From contig NZ_BMMH01000002.1 in assembly GCF_014645735.1 (NCBI RefSeq), positions 744,001-808,000 on the forward strand: DNA of 64,000 nucleotides, given 5' to 3'. The DNA is from Nocardia jinanensis (lineage in GTDB: Bacteria > Actinomycetota > Actinomycetes > Mycobacteriales > Mycobacteriaceae). Under the pieces are notes generated by a model. The model searched no databases. It was given only the letters and a program-made list of their open reading frames with translations, and was not told the origin of the DNA. Every line of letters starts with the position of its first letter. The first letter of the stretch is position 1. The translations under genes and the position numbers were made by a program. Shown piece after piece: positions 8,152-16,850 of this stretch.

Positions 8152-9003
8152 ATGGCAGTCACCAGAATCGCCGCCGTGGCAGCACATTTCGGTGCGGATA
8201 TCGCACGATCGATGGACAAGATCAGCGGCATCGTGGAGCGGCTCGCTGCCGACGGCGTCGATCTGCTCGTGCTGCCCGACGCCACTCTCGGCGGCTATAT
8301 CGGCGACCTCCGCAACCCGGATCCGGCGACCGCACCGGAGGCCATCGATCCCGACGGTCCCGAGATCCGGCTGCTGTGTCGCCTGGCCGGGGCGATGACC
8401 GTCTGCGTCGGTTACGCCGAACGCGCCGGTACGACCCGGTACAACGCCGCGGTATGCCTCTCCGGCGACGGGGTGCTGGGCCGCCACCGCAAGGTGCACC
8501 AGCCGGCGGGCGAACACCTCGCCTACGCCGCGGGCGACCGCTTCACCGCCTTCGACACCCCGGTGGGCCGGATCGGGATGCTCATCGACTACGACAAGAC
8601 CTTCCCCGAATCGGCGCGCGCCCTCGCACTCGACGGCGCACGCACGCTCGCCGCGCTCTCGGCCTGGCCCGCCAGTGTCACCGACCGCGCCTCCCGCATG
8701 CCCAACGACCGTCAGGCCCGCCTGTTCGACCTCTACGACCAGGCACGGGCGGCCGAGAACCAGGTCGTGCTCGCCTCTTCCAACCAGACGGGGATCACCG
8801 GTAGCCTGCGCTTCCTCGGCCAGGCCAAGGTAGTCGGACCGGGTGGTGACATCCTCGCCAAAACCTGGTCCAAGGGCGGTCTCGCGGTCACCGATATCGA
8901 TATCGATGCCGAGGTCGATCGCGCGCGCCGGGTACTGCGCCACCTCGAGGAACGCCGCGTGCACGCCTATCACAATCTGCTGACAGATAAGGGCGGACGC
9001 TGA
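8152..9003 (+). CDS. Nitrilase-fold paralogue lacking the catalytic Cys and Glu
   Basis: 283-aa nitrilase-superfamily protein clearly homologous along its length to the cluster nitrilase (shared blocks RKVHQP, FDTPVGR, YDK-FPE-ARALALDGA and AENQVV). Two triad residues differ: the glutamate is D43 in LPDATLGGY and the nucleophilic cysteine is D146 in MLIDYDKTF. K114 remains. I checked both codons in the nucleotide sequence (gac and gac). Thioester chemistry is therefore impossible, so this may be a regulatory or structural partner, or an enzyme with changed chemistry. The stop overlaps the next start (TGATG). Confidence 0.8.
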   Translation: MAVTRIAAVAAHFGADIARSMDKISGIVERLAADGVDLLVLPDATLGGYIGDLRNPDPATAPEAIDPDGPEIRLLCRLAGAMTVCVGYAERAGTTRYNAAVCLSGDGVLGRHRKVHQPAGEHLAYAAGDRFTAFDTPVGRIGMLIDYDKTFPESARALALDGARTLAALSAWPASVTDRASRMPNDRQARLFDLYDQARAAENQVVLASSNQTGITGSLRFLGQAKVVGPGGDILAKTWSKGGLAVTDIDIDAEVDRARRVLRHLEERRVHAYHNLLTDKGGR

Positions 9004-10142
9004 TGCGCATCGCTTTGCTGACCTATTCCACGAAACCCCGCGGCGGTGTCGTGCACACGCTGAACCTCGCCGAAGCCCTGGCCGCACTCGGTGAATCGGT
9101 GACCGTGTGGACGCTGGGACGCGGCGGTGACGCTGCCTTCTTCCGGCCGGTCGACCCCGCGGTCACGGTGCGCGTCGTGCCGTTCGCGAGTACAGACGGC
9201 GAGCCGGTGGGTCACCGCATCCTGCGTTCCATCGATGTACTGCGGGCCGCGTTCACCCCCGGCCACTACGACATCGTGCACGCCCAGGACTGCCTCAGCG
9301 CCAACGCCGCCGGGCCCTGCCTGCGCACCGTCCACCACCTCGATACGTTCACCACACCCGAACTCGCCCGCTGCCACGAACGCGCGATCGTCGAGCCCTA
9401 TGGTCTCGTCTGCGTATCGGAGGCCGTCGCCGGCGAGATCCGAGCCGGGTGGGGATTGCGCGCCTCGGTGATCCCCAACGGGGTCGAATACGACCGCTTC
9501 GCCCACGCCGCCGGTAATACTGCCGGTGCGGCCGACGCCCGATCCGCCTGGCAGCGGCGGCTCGGACGGTACGTTCTGGCAGTCGGCGGTATCGAACCCC
9601 GCAAGGGCAGTATCGATCTGCTCGAGGCATTCGCGCTGTTCCGGCGCGAGGAACCCCGGCTGCGCCTCGTCTTCGCCGGTGGCGAAACGCTGTTCGACTA
9701 CCGCGACTACCGTCTCCACTTCGATGCCCGGGCCGCCGAGCTCGGCATCCGGCCGACCGTGCTGCCTACCGTCGCACATACGGAACTACCCGCACTGATG
9801 GCCGGCGCGGCCGCGGTTCCGTTCTTCTCCACCAAAGAGGGGTTCGGCCTGGCCGCGATGGAGGCGCTCGCCGCCGGTGTACCGGTTGTCGCGCGCGACC
9901 TCCCGGTGCTGCGCGAAGTCTTCGGCGACGCCGTCCGCTACGCCACGACTCCCGCCGAGATGGCGGCGGGTCTGGCCCGTGCGCTACACCCGGATCCACA
10001 CCGCATCACCTACGGGGCGGCCCTGGCGGCGCGATTCGATTGGGAACGTGCGGCACTCGCCCACCGGGCTTGCTACCAGCACCATCTGTCGAGGTCGAAG
10101 AATTTCGCGAGGCCTTCGGCACCGCCTCGCGTCCGGGTCTGA
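9003..10142 (+). CDS. MSMEG_0565 family GT4 glycosyltransferase
   Basis: 379-aa GT-B fold retaining glycosyltransferase. The N-terminal part has the start MRIALLTYSTKPRGGVVHTL with the glycine-rich acceptor-domain loop. The C-terminal part has the GT4 pattern EPRKGSIDLLEAF and the sugar-nucleotide site FSTKEGFGLAAMEALAAGVPVVA with the E-x7-E motif. It starts inside the stop of the preceding gene (1-nt overlap) and closes the cluster, as in M. smegmatis. A glycosylated product or intermediate is implied; donor and acceptor are unknown. Confidence 0.85.
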   Translation: MRIALLTYSTKPRGGVVHTLNLAEALAALGESVTVWTLGRGGDAAFFRPVDPAVTVRVVPFASTDGEPVGHRILRSIDVLRAAFTPGHYDIVHAQDCLSANAAGPCLRTVHHLDTFTTPELARCHERAIVEPYGLVCVSEAVAGEIRAGWGLRASVIPNGVEYDRFAHAAGNTAGAADARSAWQRRLGRYVLAVGGIEPRKGSIDLLEAFALFRREEPRLRLVFAGGETLFDYRDYRLHFDARAAELGIRPTVLPTVAHTELPALMAGAAAVPFFSTKEGFGLAAMEALAAGVPVVARDLPVLREVFGDAVRYATTPAEMAAGLARALHPDPHRITYGAALAARFDWERAALAHRACYQHHLSRSKNFARPSAPPRVRV

Positions 10143-10177
10143 GGGCGGTATGGGGCGATGTGTCGTAGCGTTTCACC

Positions 10178-11077
10178 ATGCAGGCCGATACACCGCCCGG
10201 GCGGTACACGCGGAACCGGTTGACCTCGTTCGTCAACGACGATCTCACCTTCGATGTGATCGACGAGGGCCCGCTCGACGGCACGCCGATCGTACTGTTG
10301 CACGGGTTTCCCCAGACCGCCACGCAGTGGTCGCGGCTGACCCCGTTCCTGCACGAATCCGGTTACCGCACCATCGCTCCCGTGCAGCGCGGGTACTCGC
10401 CCGGCGCACGTCCCCGCGGGCGTTTCGCCTACCGGATCAGCGCGCTGGTCGGTGATACGACGGCGCTGATCACCGCGCTCGGTGACGGGCCCGTCCATCT
10501 CGTCGGGCACGATTGGGGATCCACCGTCGCCTGGGCCACCGCGGCACAACGCCCGGATCTGGTGCGGACGCTCACCTCGGTATCGGTTCCGCATCCGATG
10601 GCTTTCGCGCGGTCCCTGGTGAGCAGTAGCCAGGCCTTCCGCACCTGCTATATGGCTCTGTTCCAGTTGCCCTGGATCCCCGAGGCGGTGATCTCCGCTG
10701 CGTTCCGCGCGGCCGGTCCGGCCGGCCGGCCGGGTCTGCGACGGCGTGCGGCCGCCCTGTCGGGGCTCGACGAAGAGCAGTTCGATCGGGTGCGCCGCGA
10801 TATCGTCGACAGCGGTGCGCTGAGCTACGCCCTGAACTGGTATCGGGCGATGCCGATCGTCGACCGGCGGCGGGCCGGGCAGAAGGTCAGCGCTCCGACG
10901 ACGCATGTATCGAGCACCCGGGATGTCTTCATGGCCCGTCGCGGCGCCGAACTGACCGCCGAGTACGTGACCGGTCCGTTCGGCCACGAAATTCTGGACG
11001 CCACCCACTGGATTCCGGAGGAACGCCCGGCCGAACTGGCCGCGATCATCCTCGCGCGCACCGGCGGAGCCGGCTGA
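10178..11077 (+). CDS. Epoxide hydrolase-like alpha/beta hydrolase
   Basis: 299-aa alpha/beta-fold hydrolase. The oxyanion motif is LLHGFPQ. The nucleophile elbow is VGHDWGS with Asp (D112) in place of Ser, as in epoxide hydrolases and haloalkane dehalogenases. The late catalytic His is H277 in DATHWIPEE. It follows the Nit1C cluster by 35 nt on the same strand but is not a usual member, so a functional link is uncertain. Convergent with the following PucR-type gene. Confidence 0.8.
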   Translation: MQADTPPGRYTRNRLTSFVNDDLTFDVIDEGPLDGTPIVLLHGFPQTATQWSRLTPFLHESGYRTIAPVQRGYSPGARPRGRFAYRISALVGDTTALITALGDGPVHLVGHDWGSTVAWATAAQRPDLVRTLTSVSVPHPMAFARSLVSSSQAFRTCYMALFQLPWIPEAVISAAFRAAGPAGRPGLRRRAAALSGLDEEQFDRVRRDIVDSGALSYALNWYRAMPIVDRRRAGQKVSAPTTHVSSTRDVFMARRGAELTAEYVTGPFGHEILDATHWIPEERPAELAAIILARTGGAG

Positions 11078-11140
11078 GACGTCGCGCCGGGAACGTGTTC
11101 GGCCCGCTGCGGCCGCGCCGGGCACACACGGAGGACGAGG

Positions 11141-12505
11141 CTATCCGATTCCCACCCCGGCGGCCTCGGCGAGCAGTTCGCGCGCCCGCTGATCGGGGCC
11201 TGCCGGATCCGCACCGGCCGGGCCGGGATGCTTCGCGCTCTCCTGTTCCACCGGAACCACGATCGGGCCGCCGACCGCCGGGTCGGTTTCGTAGGCGTTG
11301 GCGACAAGGGCGGCTTGCAGATGCCACAGATCATCGGCGTGGGCGGGATCCAGACCGGTGTGATGGGCGATGCGGCGCAACCGGTAGTCGAGGGTGTTGG
11401 CATGGATGTAGAGCGCGCGGGCGGTGAGCTGACGGTTGCGGTCGTTGGCCAGATGCGTAGCGAGGGTGTGCAGCAGTTCGGGCTGGGACAGCAACGGGTC
11501 CAGTGCCGTCGCCAGCCGCCGCCGGGCCGGGCCTGGCCGGGTTATCTGGTACTCCACCGCCAGATCGGCCAGCCGGTACAGCCGGGCCGGCCGGTGCAGA
11601 CGCTGGGCGAGGTCGAGCAATTCGTGCGCACGCCGGGTGGCGTCGGGGATCTCCTCGCGGCGAGCATGCACGACGGTGGCAAGCAATGGGCTGCGGGCCG
11701 CGACCCGCAGCCGCTCGAACAGCCGGGTGACCGCGACGTCGTCGTCTCGGTACCGGGGGACGAGGACGGTGCCACCGGCTTCACTGAGCCGGGCGGGCGG
11801 CATATCGCCGCCGACGCAGAGTTCGGTGCGCAACCGGCGCAGCCGGCGGCGGGCACCCGTGCGGTCGTATCCGGCATCGGCGGCGTCGTGCGCCGCGCCG
11901 GGGAGGGCGAGGGCCAGCACCGCATAGGAATCCGCGTTCCGGAAACCGTTCTCACGCGCCGTCTCCGCGGTGCCGGCCCCCGCGATCAGCGCGGCGGCCA
12001 GCGCTTCGGCACCCGCGTGACGCGCGGCCGTGTTGGCCCGGAGCTCGCGCAGGTAGGCCCGGGTGAAGCCGGTGATGATGCGATCCAGAACCTCGGCCAG
12101 GCGCTGACCCGCGGCCACCATCATCGGACCGTCGGCACCGTGGGCCCGGCCGGCGAGCAGTTCCAGCACGAACCGGAACCCGAGGTGGGTGGCGTGCTGG
12201 ACGGCCTCCAGTGCCACTCCCTCCGCGGCCCAGTCCTCGATCCTGCTGTGCAGCCGCTCGGGCACATCGCCCACCGCACGACCCTGCAACGCCGCCGCTA
12301 CCAGCTCCAGGCAACCGGCCACCACCTCGGCGGCTTCGCGGCGCACCACGCCGCACGGCATCGTCGCGGCCGGCTCGGCACCGTTGTCACCCGCCAGGTG
12401 GTCCAGTAACTGCTGGGATAGTCGGTGGGTTCGGCGTAGATGGGTCACCGCGGGCATCCCGGCGATCTCCAGTTCTGGAATAGCGTGAGAGCTGCTCGTC
12501 AACAC
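11141..12505 (-). CDS. PucR/CdaR-type helix-turn-helix regulator
   Basis: 454-aa transcriptional regulator. The N-terminal 200 residues form the helical domain seen in actinobacterial PucR-like proteins (AAEGVALEAVQHATHLGFRF). A GGDEF-like middle part follows. The C-terminal PucR helix-turn-helix is ARALYIHANTLDYRLRRIA (about residues 375-395), followed by a proline-rich tail. GTG start is preceded by aggagg 9 nt upstream. It faces away from a MerR/cyclase pair; the 231-bp divergent region shows no clear palindrome. Target unknown. Confidence 0.8.
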   Translation of the reverse strand: MLTSSSHAIPELEIAGMPAVTHLRRTHRLSQQLLDHLAGDNGAEPAATMPCGVVRREAAEVVAGCLELVAAALQGRAVGDVPERLHSRIEDWAAEGVALEAVQHATHLGFRFVLELLAGRAHGADGPMMVAAGQRLAEVLDRIITGFTRAYLRELRANTAARHAGAEALAAALIAGAGTAETARENGFRNADSYAVLALALPGAAHDAADAGYDRTGARRRLRRLRTELCVGGDMPPARLSEAGGTVLVPRYRDDDVAVTRLFERLRVAARSPLLATVVHARREEIPDATRRAHELLDLAQRLHRPARLYRLADLAVEYQITRPGPARRRLATALDPLLSQPELLHTLATHLANDRNRQLTARALYIHANTLDYRLRRIAHHTGLDPAHADDLWHLQAALVANAYETDPAVGGPIVVPVEQESAKHPGPAGADPAGPDQRARELLAEAAGVGIG

Positions 12506-12736
12506 TGACCTCGACCTCCTTGCTGCCTATGCACGGGCCTCTGTGCGCCCGGCTGGGCAGGCCGTCCATATCAGTAAAAACTGTAACCGATGGTGAGTTG
12601 GCCCACAATGAAGGCGTGCCGACCGCGCATCGACGACAGATGTACCCCTCGAGTTCCGTGTTCGAATCAGCATCTACTGAGACAGTGTGGTTAAGCTTGC
12701 CGTGATTCGGCTCGCGAACCGGTGAGCGGGAGGACG

Positions 12737-13519
12737 ATGATGACGCCACGAACACAGGAGTACCGGGTCGCCGAACTGGCCGAGGCCGCCGGCGTCGCGG
12801 TGCGGACAGTGCGCTACTACCAGGAACGCGGCCTGCTCGAACCCCCGCGGCGGCAGGGCAGGCACGCCTTCTACAACCACACCCACCTCGAGCGGCTGAA
12901 GCTCGTCGCCGATCTGCTCGCGCGCGGCCACAGCCTCGAAGGTATCGCCGACCTGCTGACCAGTGCCGAGCACGGCGGCGGGGTCTCGGAACTACTGGGA
13001 TTCGAAACCGCGGCCGCGGTGGCGTGGGGTGACGGAGAAGTCGATATCGATTTCGCCGAGATGCTGACCCGCTTCGGCGAACAGGCGACCCCGCAGGCCA
13101 TCGCCGAAGCGATCGCCCTGGGTTACCTCCGCATCGAGGAGGACCGTTTCGTCTATTCCAGTGGCCGGCTGCTCGAGGCCGCCACCGCGTTCGTCGCCGT
13201 GGGTCTCCCGCTGCGCTCGATACTCGCGTTGAGCTGGGAACTGGAGGCGGCCTTCGACCGGATGGCCTACGCGTTCGTCCGGGAATTCCGGGTAAACCTG
13301 GTCAACCAGGTCCTGGAAAACCCCTCCCCCGAGCGATTACACGACCTCGCCGGTACGCTCACCGAACTCCGCCCGGCGGTCCGCCTGGTCGCCGACGAAC
13401 TCCTCGCCCGGGCCATGGACCGCCGCATCCACGCGGACCTGCCCGAAGTCTCCCAGCAGTTGAGCCAGGCCACCAGCGCGGACCCGGCGCCCGGCGACGA
13501 CGACACTGCCTCTCGATAG
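12737..13519 (+). CDS. MerR family transcriptional regulator
   Basis: About 260 aa with an N-terminal MerR winged helix (YRVAELAEAAGVAVRTVRYYQERGL, first 30 residues) and a long helical C-terminal part of unknown ligand. The cysteine metal-binding loop of classic MerR is absent, so a metal sensor is unlikely. ATG at 12737 or 12740 is favoured over an upstream GTG because gggagg lies 4-10 nt before it. The gene lies 6 nt ahead of a cyclase gene and the two are probably one transcript. Confidence 0.8.
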   Translation: MMTPRTQEYRVAELAEAAGVAVRTVRYYQERGLLEPPRRQGRHAFYNHTHLERLKLVADLLARGHSLEGIADLLTSAEHGGGVSELLGFETAAAVAWGDGEVDIDFAEMLTRFGEQATPQAIAEAIALGYLRIEEDRFVYSSGRLLEAATAFVAVGLPLRSILALSWELEAAFDRMAYAFVREFRVNLVNQVLENPSPERLHDLAGTLTELRPAVRLVADELLARAMDRRIHADLPEVSQQLSQATSADPAPGDDDTASR

Positions 13520-13525
13520 GCCCCG

Positions 13526-14314
13526 GTGATGATCGCATACCTACTCGCGGCAATCGCCGTATCCGAAGCTGCCGGCCTGATCGTGCTGTGGCGGTTGCTG
13601 GTACACAGCCGTCACGAACTCGCCGAGCTACAGAGCCGACCGGACACCCGGCAGTTGCTGATGAACGGCGGCCGCGAAGCGGTGAGAACCGTCTGGCAGA
13701 CCGCGAGCCTGGTGCGCCGCAAGGGTTTGCGCGCGGCCGTACTCAGCTCGATCGAAGACCTGGCCGGATGGGCCCAGGTCGAAAGACCCGATCTGGCACG
13801 GCTCACCGCCGGAGGTGATGTCGTGATCGCGTTCTCCGATATCGAAGGATCCACCGCGCTCAACGAGCGGCTGGGCGATCGCGCGTGGGTCGCTCTGCTC
13901 GGCCGCCACGACCGGCTGATCCGCAGACTCGTCGCCGGGCACGGTGGGCATATCGTGAAGAGCCAGGGCGACGGTTTCATGATCGCGTTCGGTGACGCCG
14001 AGCAGGCGGTGCGCTGCGGCCTGCGGGTGCAGGGTGCCATCGGCACCGTCGCCGCACCTGTCGCCCGGGTGCGCGTGCGTATCGGTATCCACTCGGGCAG
14101 ATCGGTTCGCCGCGGTGACGACCTCTTCGGACGGAATGTGGCCATGGCCGCCCGCGTGGCCGGCCAGGCACACGGTGGAGAGATCCTCGTCAGCGAGGAG
14201 GTACGCGACGCAGTGGCCGGTCGGCCCGATATCACCGTCACCGCCGCGCGCGAAGCCGAACTGAAGGGTTTCAGCGGCACCTATCAGCTCTACACTGTCG
14301 CGGATCGGAACTGA
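13526..14314 (+). CDS. Class III adenylate/guanylate cyclase, membrane anchored
   Basis: 262-aa protein with one N-terminal membrane helix (residues 3-27), a linker, then a class III cyclase catalytic domain (about 95-255). Metal-binding aspartates are D105 (AFSDIEGST) and D149 (SQGDGF), and K145 is the likely purine-selecting residue. The usual transition-state N-x3-R pair is altered: R210 is present, but the residue four before it is Ala, with N204 two positions earlier (GRNVAMAAR). This variant occurs in other actinobacterial cyclases as I recall, so activity is plausible but not certain. GTG at 13526 and ATG at 13529 are both possible starts. Confidence 0.8.
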   Translation: MMIAYLLAAIAVSEAAGLIVLWRLLVHSRHELAELQSRPDTRQLLMNGGREAVRTVWQTASLVRRKGLRAAVLSSIEDLAGWAQVERPDLARLTAGGDVVIAFSDIEGSTALNERLGDRAWVALLGRHDRLIRRLVAGHGGHIVKSQGDGFMIAFGDAEQAVRCGLRVQGAIGTVAAPVARVRVRIGIHSGRSVRRGDDLFGRNVAMAARVAGQAHGGEILVSEEVRDAVAGRPDITVTAAREAELKGFSGTYQLYTVADRN

Positions 14315-14475
14315 AACAAGCTCTCCGCGAACATCTCCCACATCGGACCGCCGTCGCATCGACATCCACCGGCCGAGCCGCTCGGGCCGACTTCGGACCC
14401 ACGGGCGGGCGCCCTCATCGGCGCCCGCCGCAGCACCGCCGGGGACAGCGACCCGGGCTGCCCCGGTGACATCGC

Positions 14476-15636
14476 CTATTCCTGGCCCGCGGCGCGGATC
14501 TGGGACAGGAATTCGAAGTTTGTGGAGGTCTGACGGAGACCGGTCCGCAGCAGCTCGAGCGCCTGCTGGGGGTCACGGCCCGCGAGGGTTTTCCGGAAGG
14601 ATCGGGTGGCGGTGAGTTCGCCCGGGGACAGCAGCAGTTCCTCTTTGCGGGTGCTCGACCGGTCGATATCGATCGCGGGGAACAGGCGGCGGTCGGCGAG
14701 ATGGCGGTCGAGTTTCAGTTCGGCGTTTCCGGTGCCCTTGTACTCCTCGAAGATGACGGTGTCGGCGAGCGATCCGGTCTCGACCAGGGCCGTGGCGATG
14801 ATGGTGAGCGAACCGCCGTTCTCGATATTGCGGGCGGCACCGAGGAATTTCTTGGGCGGGGCGAGCGCCGCCGCGTCCACGCCGCCGGAGAGGACGCGGC
14901 CGGACCCGGTGGCGGCCAGGTTGTAGGCGCGGGCCAACCGGGTCAGCGAGTCCAGGAGTACGACCACATCGCGTCCCGATTCGACGAGCCGTTTGGCACG
15001 TTCGATGGCCAATTCCGCGAGCGCGATATGTTCGCGGGCAGGTTGGTCGAAGGTCGCGGCGGCGATCTCGGCGGGCACCGCACGGGACAGGTCGGTGACC
15101 TCTTCCGGGCGTTCGCCGACCAGGACGAGCATCAACTGACATTCGGGATGGTTCTTGGCGATACCGTGGGCGATGGATGCCAGTACCGAGGTCTTGCCCG
15201 CTTTGGGCGGTGCGACCACCAGCGCGCGCTGGCCCTTGCCGATCGGCATGACCAAATCGGTGATCCGGGTGGTCAGCTCGTGCGGTTCGGTTTCCAGGAC
15301 CAGGCGGTCCTGCGGGTAGAGCGGGACCAGATCGGCGAAATGCGGTCGCGGACCGGCGGTACCGGCCGGCACACCGTTGACGGTGTCGACTCCGGCCAGC
15401 GATACCGTCGCGCCGCCGTCACGACCGGGTCCGACTGTGCCGGTAAGGGTATCGCCGCGGCGGAGTCCGTACCGGTGCAGCAGCCGGGACGGAACGCGGG
15501 CATCGCGTGGCCCGGGCAGGTAGCCGTCGACTCGTAACGTGGCACGATTGCCTTCGATATCGAGGATTCCGGCGACGGGCGTCGCCGGGTCGATCGCGGT
15601 TGCGGTGTCCTGATCGTGGACAGTGTTGTTCTGCAT
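14476..15636 (-). CDS. rho: Short Rho transcription termination factor paralogue
   Basis: 386-aa Rho-type RNA-dependent ATPase. Walker A APPKAGKTS (142-150), Walker B VVVLLDSLTRLARAYN and the Q-loop region SGGVDAAALAPPKKF are well conserved. The N-terminal helix bundle and the long Arg/Gly-rich insert of housekeeping actinobacterial Rho are missing. The primary RNA-binding fold begins almost at once, and where normal Rho has the aromatic GFGFLR strand this protein has GNRATLRV. ATG at 15636 is preceded by aggagg. An in-frame extension to 15816 has no family similarity. Probably a second, specialised Rho or a Rho modulator. Confidence 0.85.
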   Translation of the reverse strand: MQNNTVHDQDTATAIDPATPVAGILDIEGNRATLRVDGYLPGPRDARVPSRLLHRYGLRRGDTLTGTVGPGRDGGATVSLAGVDTVNGVPAGTAGPRPHFADLVPLYPQDRLVLETEPHELTTRITDLVMPIGKGQRALVVAPPKAGKTSVLASIAHGIAKNHPECQLMLVLVGERPEEVTDLSRAVPAEIAAATFDQPAREHIALAELAIERAKRLVESGRDVVVLLDSLTRLARAYNLAATGSGRVLSGGVDAAALAPPKKFLGAARNIENGGSLTIIATALVETGSLADTVIFEEYKGTGNAELKLDRHLADRRLFPAIDIDRSSTRKEELLLSPGELTATRSFRKTLAGRDPQQALELLRTGLRQTSTNFEFLSQIRAAGQE

Positions 15637-15986
15637 GGCTCCTCCTCGGGAGGAAGTTGTGGATTCGGCAGGCCGATGGGGGCTGCCGATGGGAACGGAC
15701 GCTCGCCGCACACGTTGTTGCGCCGGAACGGTCCGGGACGAGCACGAAATCCGCGGCGGCCGGGCCGCCGAGGTGAACGATGATCCTCGTGGGAGGGAAC
15801 TGACACCTACATCCACAAGGTGAAGACGGGACCAACGGTAGCGTCACTGGGAAGAACACGCAACCGTGCCCGATTGTTCCACTGCTCACACGCGAATCCG
15901 CGAAGTGGCCGGCATGCGCCCTCACCGAGCCTTCGCCCCGTCCTCGCCGCAGGGAACCCGGACGCCTTCCGAAACGTCCTGTGGGT
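15637..15986. other. Divergent intergenic region (rho paralogue / histidine phosphatase)
   Basis: 350 bp without a convincing gene; short open frames on both strands have no recognisable product. It must hold the promoters of both flanking genes. The rho side carries a good ribosome binding site (cctcctc on + strand at 15641). No clear inverted repeat stands out. Confidence 0.4.
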
Positions 15987-16733
15987 ATGAGTACCTATCC
16001 ACCCGGCGCCCCCGAGCCCCCGGGCCCGCGCGCACAACCCTGCACACATCGCGCGGACCCGAGCCCGCGCCTGCTCTACGCCGTCCGGCACGGCCAGAGC
16101 ACCGTCAATGCCGGTCTCCGTCCCGCGACCGCCGCCGAAGCCGACGATATGGTCATCGAACTCACCGAGCTCGGTGCGCGGCAGGCGTCCGCCCTCGGAC
16201 GATGGATCGCCGCGCTGCCCTCGGGGCACCTCCCGGATATCGTGCTGTGCTCGCCGTACCGGCGGACTGTCGCCACCTGGCAGTTCGCGGAAGCGGAACT
16301 ACGAGCCGCGGGTGTCGCGGTGCCCTGCCTGCAGACCGAGCCGCACCTGCACGACCGATTCCGGGGCACTCTGTCCCATATCCCCGCCGAGGAGGTGCGG
16401 CAGCGCTACCCCGAGCAGTACGCGGCCGAACAGGCCGATCCGCTCGGCTACCGGCCACCCGGCGGCGAATCCTTCCGCGACGTCGCGACCCGCCTGACCG
16501 GGGTGGTCGACCGTATCGCCCGCGACACCCGGCATCGCCGGGTGCTCATCGTCGCCCACGACGCGGTGATCCTGCTGTTACGCCGCCTGCTCGAAAATCT
16601 CGACGACACCGGAACTCTCGCCGTCGCCGCGGGCGGCCTGGCCGGAAACGCCTCGATCACGGCATGGACGCGGGAGCGGGACGACTATCGCCTGCTGTAC
16701 TACGACCGTCGCGACCACCTCCCCCACGGATGA
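15987..16733 (+). CDS. Histidine phosphatase (phosphoglycerate mutase-like) family protein
   Basis: About 248 aa. The catalytic RHG motif is AVRHGQSTVN near residue 34 and the second histidine is in VLIVAHDAVI (about residue 189). A conserved GGESFRDVATRL block sits between. Members act as phosphatases on small phosphorylated metabolites or proteins. The N-terminal 25 residues are Pro-rich and non-conserved. The ATG here is chosen over a GTG two codons upstream. Stands alone, divergent from the rho paralogue. Confidence 0.8.
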   Translation: MSTYPPGAPEPPGPRAQPCTHRADPSPRLLYAVRHGQSTVNAGLRPATAAEADDMVIELTELGARQASALGRWIAALPSGHLPDIVLCSPYRRTVATWQFAEAELRAAGVAVPCLQTEPHLHDRFRGTLSHIPAEEVRQRYPEQYAAEQADPLGYRPPGGESFRDVATRLTGVVDRIARDTRHRRVLIVAHDAVILLLRRLLENLDDTGTLAVAAGGLAGNASITAWTRERDDYRLLYYDRRDHLPHG

Positions 16734-16850
16734 CCGGCGCGTAGGCCCGCGGTGGCCCCGGGGCGCAGTGGATATTTCGGTGGCGTACTCCGGCCTCGTG
16801 CGGTTACGGTGATCCCGGTCGCGACGAGGTGGCCGAAGGAGGGAAAACCC

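Noticed and set aside
15637-15816. N-terminal extension of the rho paralogue
   Set aside because: The frame is open but gives low-complexity Ser/Arg/Pro sequence, and a good ribosome binding site precedes the ATG at 15636.
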